From assembly GCA_031288055.1 (NCBI GenBank), contig JAITSD010000003.1, positions 1 to 8,775 on the forward strand: a stretch of DNA of 8,775 nt, in the 5' to 3' direction. Under the pieces are notes generated by a model. It made no database searches. It had not been told where the DNA came from and saw only the letters and a list, made by a program, of their open reading frames with translations. Within the stretch, counting starts at the first letter, position 1. Every line of letters begins with the position of its first letter. Shown piece by piece: positions 6,265-8,775 of the stretch. A program made the position numbers and the translations under genes. The DNA comes from Candidatus Opitulatrix roisinitermitis. Its GTDB lineage: Bacteria; Actinomycetota; Actinomycetes; Actinomycetales; Bifidobacteriaceae.

Positions 6265-7272
6265 TTAATTTAAAATAGAATCTATAAATTGGTCAGGATT
6301 AAAAATAAGTAGATTATCCACACCTTCGCCTAAGCCAATATATTTAACACTCACGCCAAGCTGCGATTGAATAGAAAAAATAACTCCACCTTTAGCTGTG
6401 CCATCCATTTTAGTCAAAATAACACCATTTATTTTAACAGCTTGAGTAAAAACTTTAGCTTGTTGTAAACCGTTTTGACCCGTCATAGCATCTAAAACTA
6501 AATATGTGGCTGTTATGGGGGCTAACTTCTCAACCACTCTAATTATTTTTTTTAACTCCTCCACTAAATTGGTTTTATTATGCAATCTACCGGCTGTATC
6601 AATAAAAACGCTATCGTAATTTTCTCGTATAGCCATATCTACTGCTTTATAAGCCACAGAGGCTGGATCTTTAGATTCGCCTTTAATTATCTGAGCTCCC
6701 ACTGCTTTAGCCCATGTATCGAGCTGATCTTGAGCGGCAGCTCTAAAAGTATCAGCAGCTGCTAAAATCTGTTTTGGATGAGTAAAACTATTTTTTTTAG
6801 CTATTTTACCAAGTGTGGTTGTTTTACCTACGCCATTTACCCCCACAAATAAATAAATAGCTGGTTTCACGGCAGATTGAGGAATAGAATTATCAGTTCC
6901 TGATACTTTTTGACTAGTTAAAATATCTAATAAAAAAGTTTTGGCTTGAACTTTAATTTGGGCAGCTGTTTTAGGTTTAGTTTGTTTTATTTGCTGAATT
7001 ATTTTGTCAGTTAAAACCGTTCCCATATCTGACAAAATAAGTTTATTAGCCAAAGATTTGTAAACTTCATCTAAAGACTTACCGCTTTTAAAAACCGTTG
7101 ATAATCTCAAACTAGGAGCAATTTTGGATTTAGCTGAAAGCTCTTTAAACAAATTTATTTGTTTAGAGGTTTTATCAACAGTAGTTAAATTGCCTTTACT
7201 ATATTTTATATAAATAAAAAAAACAACTATAGCTAAAGCTATAACAACCATAATTGCTATATAAATATTCAT
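6265..7272 (-). CDS. ftsY: Signal recognition particle receptor FtsY, membrane-anchored form
   Basis: The SRP receptor GTPase, which docks ribosome-SRP complexes at the membrane for co-translational insertion. Residues 4-22 form a membrane helix, followed by a short, mainly basic linker instead of a long acidic domain. The four-helix N domain covers about 40-120 and the G domain 138-335. GTPase motifs are complete: G1 GVNGVGKTTT (144-153), DTFRAAAQDQL (174-184), DTAGR (225-229), TKMDG (287-291) and GLGEGVDNL (313-321), ending FNPDQFIDSIL as in FtsY rather than Ffh. The N-terminal helix places it with actinobacterial homologues. The ATG overlaps the TGA of a 26-codon ORF (ATGA), has no Shine-Dalgarno of its own and is probably reached by reinitiation. 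The gene converges with the ABC exporter, leaving only 46 bp between them. Confidence 0.97.
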   Translation of the reverse strand: MNIYIAIMVVIALAIVVFFIYIKYSKGNLTTVDKTSKQINLFKELSAKSKIAPSLRLSTVFKSGKSLDEVYKSLANKLILSDMGTVLTDKIIQQIKQTKPKTAAQIKVQAKTFLLDILTSQKVSGTDNSIPQSAVKPAIYLFVGVNGVGKTTTLGKIAKKNSFTHPKQILAAADTFRAAAQDQLDTWAKAVGAQIIKGESKDPASVAYKAVDMAIRENYDSVFIDTAGRLHNKTNLVEELKKIIRVVEKLAPITATYLVLDAMTGQNGLQQAKVFTQAVKINGVILTKMDGTAKGGVIFSIQSQLGVSVKYIGLGEGVDNLLIFNPDQFIDSILN

Positions 7273-7349
7273 TTAATATATTTTCTATAAACTAAGAAAG
7301 CTATTATAACCACAGCTATTATAACAGAAACTATTATATGAATATTCAT
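7269..7349 (-). CDS. 26-residue membrane micro-protein, tandem copy of the FtsY anchor
   Basis: An ATG-to-TGA frame directly upstream of ftsY. The peptide begins MNIHIIVSVII, continues with Ala, Val and Ile residues and ends FLVYRKYIK, so it is a single membrane helix with a basic C-terminal end. Aligned without gaps to the first 26 residues of FtsY (MNIYIAIMVVI..., ending ...YIKYSK) I count 14 identities. The DNA is similar too, so a local duplication of about 78 bp is the simplest origin. Its TGA overlaps the ftsY ATG by two bases (ATGA), putting the two in different frames and suggesting translational coupling. A GGG about seven bases before the ATG is a weak ribosome-binding candidate. 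It is either a real micro-protein, an upstream ORF that sets ftsY translation, or a fossil of a shifted 5' end. Confidence 0.55.
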   Translation of the reverse strand: MNIHIIVSVIIAVVIIAFLVYRKYIK

Positions 7350-7363
7350 AAACCCAGTTTAGC

Positions 7364-7392
7364 ATTTAACCAACTTTAAATCCCCATAACAA
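7364..7392 (-). promoter_or_regulatory. Candidate promoter for the micro-ORF and ftsY
   Basis: On the minus strand TTGTTA (7387-7392) and TTAAAT (7364-7369) are separated by exactly 17 bases, each matching consensus at four of six positions. Transcription would start about 10 bases before the micro-ORF ATG at 7349. This would let ftsY be expressed independently of the oleate hydratase gene upstream. Confidence 0.33.
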
Positions 7393-7401
7393 ATATTTAA
7401 A

Positions 7402-7414
7402 CCTATTAAATAGG
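7402..7414. repeat. 13-bp perfect dyad upstream of the ftsY unit
   Basis: CCTATT and AATAGG flank a single central base. The loop is too short for an RNA hairpin, so if it has a role it would be as a binding site for a dimeric protein. It lies just upstream of the candidate promoter and within the 92-bp spacer after the oleate hydratase gene. Confidence 0.35.
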
Positions 7415-7441
7415 CTAACTAGACTGTTTTATAAATTAAAT

Positions 7442-8775
7442 TTAAATCAAATTATATTCTTTAAATACCTTCTTTATATCTGTTTTGGACAATTTTTTGT
7501 CAAGCAGCTTCTCTATAATAAATACAAATTTAGGAAAGACTATTTGGTTCAATTTTCTACCATCTAATAGATAAGAAGTAGCTTTTAAAAGGTATCTTAT
7601 ATCATAAGTTGAAGCGTAAACCTCAGGCACACCTCTTTCAACACCAAGTAAAGTATAAACTGCTTCCATACCTGTTCTAATGGAATATTCAGTAGTAAAA
7701 ACCGTATCCCTTGGAGTTTCAGTAAATTGACCCAAAAAAGCAAAGTTTTTAGCACCATCCGGCACAACTTTAGGTCTATCACCTGCTCGACGTGGGCTGA
7801 AAAAAGCGTTTATAAACGGCATCATAGTCGGAATTGTACTAACACCTTGGCTAGATAATTTCTTAATTCTATCCATTGGAGCACCTATATGATAAAGGTA
7901 TTCTTGCAAGATTTCTTGACCAGAACATTCTTCCATAGATTTTTTAACAAAATCGCCTTTGCTCTCCACCAAAAGTCCATCTATCCAAATAACTGCTGTG
8001 CCTTTAGGCTGGCTTTTAAAATGAGGTTGTCTAGAACATGACCAACTCATAAGCCAAGCTGAATCTTGCATAGTTATAACCCCGCCACTAACTTGATTGC
8101 CTGTAAACATCTCACGCGTACAAACCTTAGAAATGAGTTTTATAATTTCGGGATTTGTAATAGTCACAGTGGCAGACATCCACTTAGTGGAATCAACATC
8201 TTCACAGAACTTAGCAGGTTTACCAAATTCATCACTTTGGCTGGCGATATTTCGCCATAAATCCCAACAAGCTCCAACACCATTTTTACCAACCTTAGCT
8301 GCTGTTTGATTGTCACCACGAGTTGATGATTCTGTGCAACTACCATTAGTAATAAATACTAAATCATTTTCCGACAATTTAATACTATATTTCTTACCAT
8401 TTTGCAACAAGTCTAATTTCTCAGCCACCTTTTTTTCAGGTGTTATATGAAATTGGACATTAGTAGCAACTGTGTCGTAAACAAATTTAACATTATGTGA
8501 TTTTAAATATTCCACCATAGGCATAATTAAAGATTCAAATTGATTAAATTTAGTATACTTTAAGCAACTGACATCTGGCATACGATCTATGTGATGAACA
8601 AAACGCTGTAAATAACGCTTCATTTCTATAGCACTGCTCCACTCTTGAAAAGCAAACATTGTTCTCCAATAAAGCCAAAAATGAGATTTAAACACTTCAT
8701 CTGTAAAAATGTCATTAATTTTTTTGTCTGCTAACTCTTCTTCGGTAGTTATATAGAGTTTACCAATTTCCATGG
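7442..8775 (-). CDS. Oleate hydratase (MCRA family), N terminus beyond window
   Basis: FAD-dependent fatty-acid hydratase that adds water to the cis-9 double bond of unsaturated fatty acids to give 10-hydroxy acids, usually a detoxification step in host-associated bacteria. The frame is open to the right edge. The ATG at 8773 is internal, because the preceding roughly 170 residues (FAD GxGxxG motif and the catalytic Glu of the RGGREM motif) lie outside. Counting from that ATG: FWLYWRTMFAFQEW (32-45), MKRYLQRF (51-58) whose Tyr54 aligns with catalytic Tyr241 of the Elizabethkingia enzyme, SCSRQPHF (245-252) at the carboxylate-binding site, and GDRPKVVPDGAKN (331-343) plus FLGQFTE (347-353) near the flavin. 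Family Thr436 and Asn438 are Ser245 and Ser247; His442 is kept (His251). The tail is slightly shorter than in that enzyme. The stop is TAA, 92 bp before the micro-ORF. Confidence 0.93.
   Translation of the reverse strand, partial: MEIGKLYITTEEELADKKINDIFTDEVFKSHFWLYWRTMFAFQEWSSAIEMKRYLQRFVHHIDRMPDVSCLKYTKFNQFESLIMPMVEYLKSHNVKFVYDTVATNVQFHITPEKKVAEKLDLLQNGKKYSIKLSENDLVFITNGSCTESSTRGDNQTAAKVGKNGVGACWDLWRNIASQSDEFGKPAKFCEDVDSTKWMSATVTITNPEIIKLISKVCTREMFTGNQVSGGVITMQDSAWLMSWSCSRQPHFKSQPKGTAVIWIDGLLVESKGDFVKKSMEECSGQEILQEYLYHIGAPMDRIKKLSSQGVSTIPTMMPFINAFFSPRRAGDRPKVVPDGAKNFAFLGQFTETPRDTVFTTEYSIRTGMEAVYTLLGVERGVPEVYASTYDIRYLLKATSYLLDGRKLNQIVFPKFVFIIEKLLDKKLSKTDIKKVFKEYNLI

Noticed and set aside
6219..6273. 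Shared terminator between the convergent ABC exporter and ftsY genes
   Set aside because: There are two perfect dyads (AGTTTTTAAAACT at 6232-6244 and TTAAATTAATTTAA at 6260-6273), but with no GC in the stems and almost no loop they would not form a convincing intrinsic terminator; such palindromes are expected in AT-only sequence.
6580..6765. Plus-strand frame antisense to ftsY
   Set aside because: It is opposite the conserved GTPase motifs of FtsY; the product is Cys/Ser-rich with no domain.
7597..8346. Four short frames on both strands inside the oleate hydratase gene (7597-7782, 8066-8260, 8097-8309, 8164-8346)
   Set aside because: All are shadows of a well-conserved enzyme and show no features of their own.

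Overview
This window is AT-rich throughout (roughly one third G+C by eye), with genes ending mostly in TAA and tryptophan written as TGG, so the standard bacterial code applies. Gene content and order point to an AT-rich, possibly host-associated actinobacterium. A DivIC/FtsB-type septum protein is followed by DUF501 and a Ppx/GppA phosphatase, which is a characteristic actinobacterial cluster. FtsY begins with a membrane helix, as actinobacterial FtsY does, instead of the acidic domain of E. coli. I cannot name the genus from the sequence alone.

Layout. (1) 1-3128, minus strand: an Amt-family membrane protein overlaps an FtsB-like divisome protein, followed by a single reading frame that joins DUF501 to Ppx/GppA and runs off the left edge. 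Spacing is tight and the three probably form one operon reading right to left. (2) 3129-4352: about 1.2 kb without an intact gene. Its minus strand holds the wreck of an extracellular, adhesin-like protein (Ser/Thr/Gln/Pro linker, then a beta-rich surface-domain fragment, broken by stops and frameshifts), plus a 12-bp tandem repeat and a GC-richer inverted repeat. (3) 4353-6218, plus strand: one complete ABC exporter half-transporter. (4) 6265-8775, minus strand: the C-terminal three quarters of an oleate hydratase, a 26-codon membrane micro-ORF, and ftsY. The micro-ORF overlaps the ftsY start in an ATGA arrangement.

The most interesting points are these. The 26-residue micro-ORF is a diverged tandem copy of FtsY's own membrane anchor. 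The Amt protein keeps the family scaffold but has lost almost every residue that recognises and conducts ammonium (first pore histidine to Gln, binding-site Trp to Asn, both gate-phenylalanine changes, Ser to Ala). DUF501 and Ppx/GppA, normally neighbours, are one polypeptide. Several genes lack a Shine-Dalgarno sequence and have a -10-like hexamer just before the ATG, suggesting leaderless mRNAs. In actinobacteria ftsY and amt are often close neighbours (ftsY-amt-glnB-glnD); here they lie about 3 kb apart with no glnB or glnD visible.
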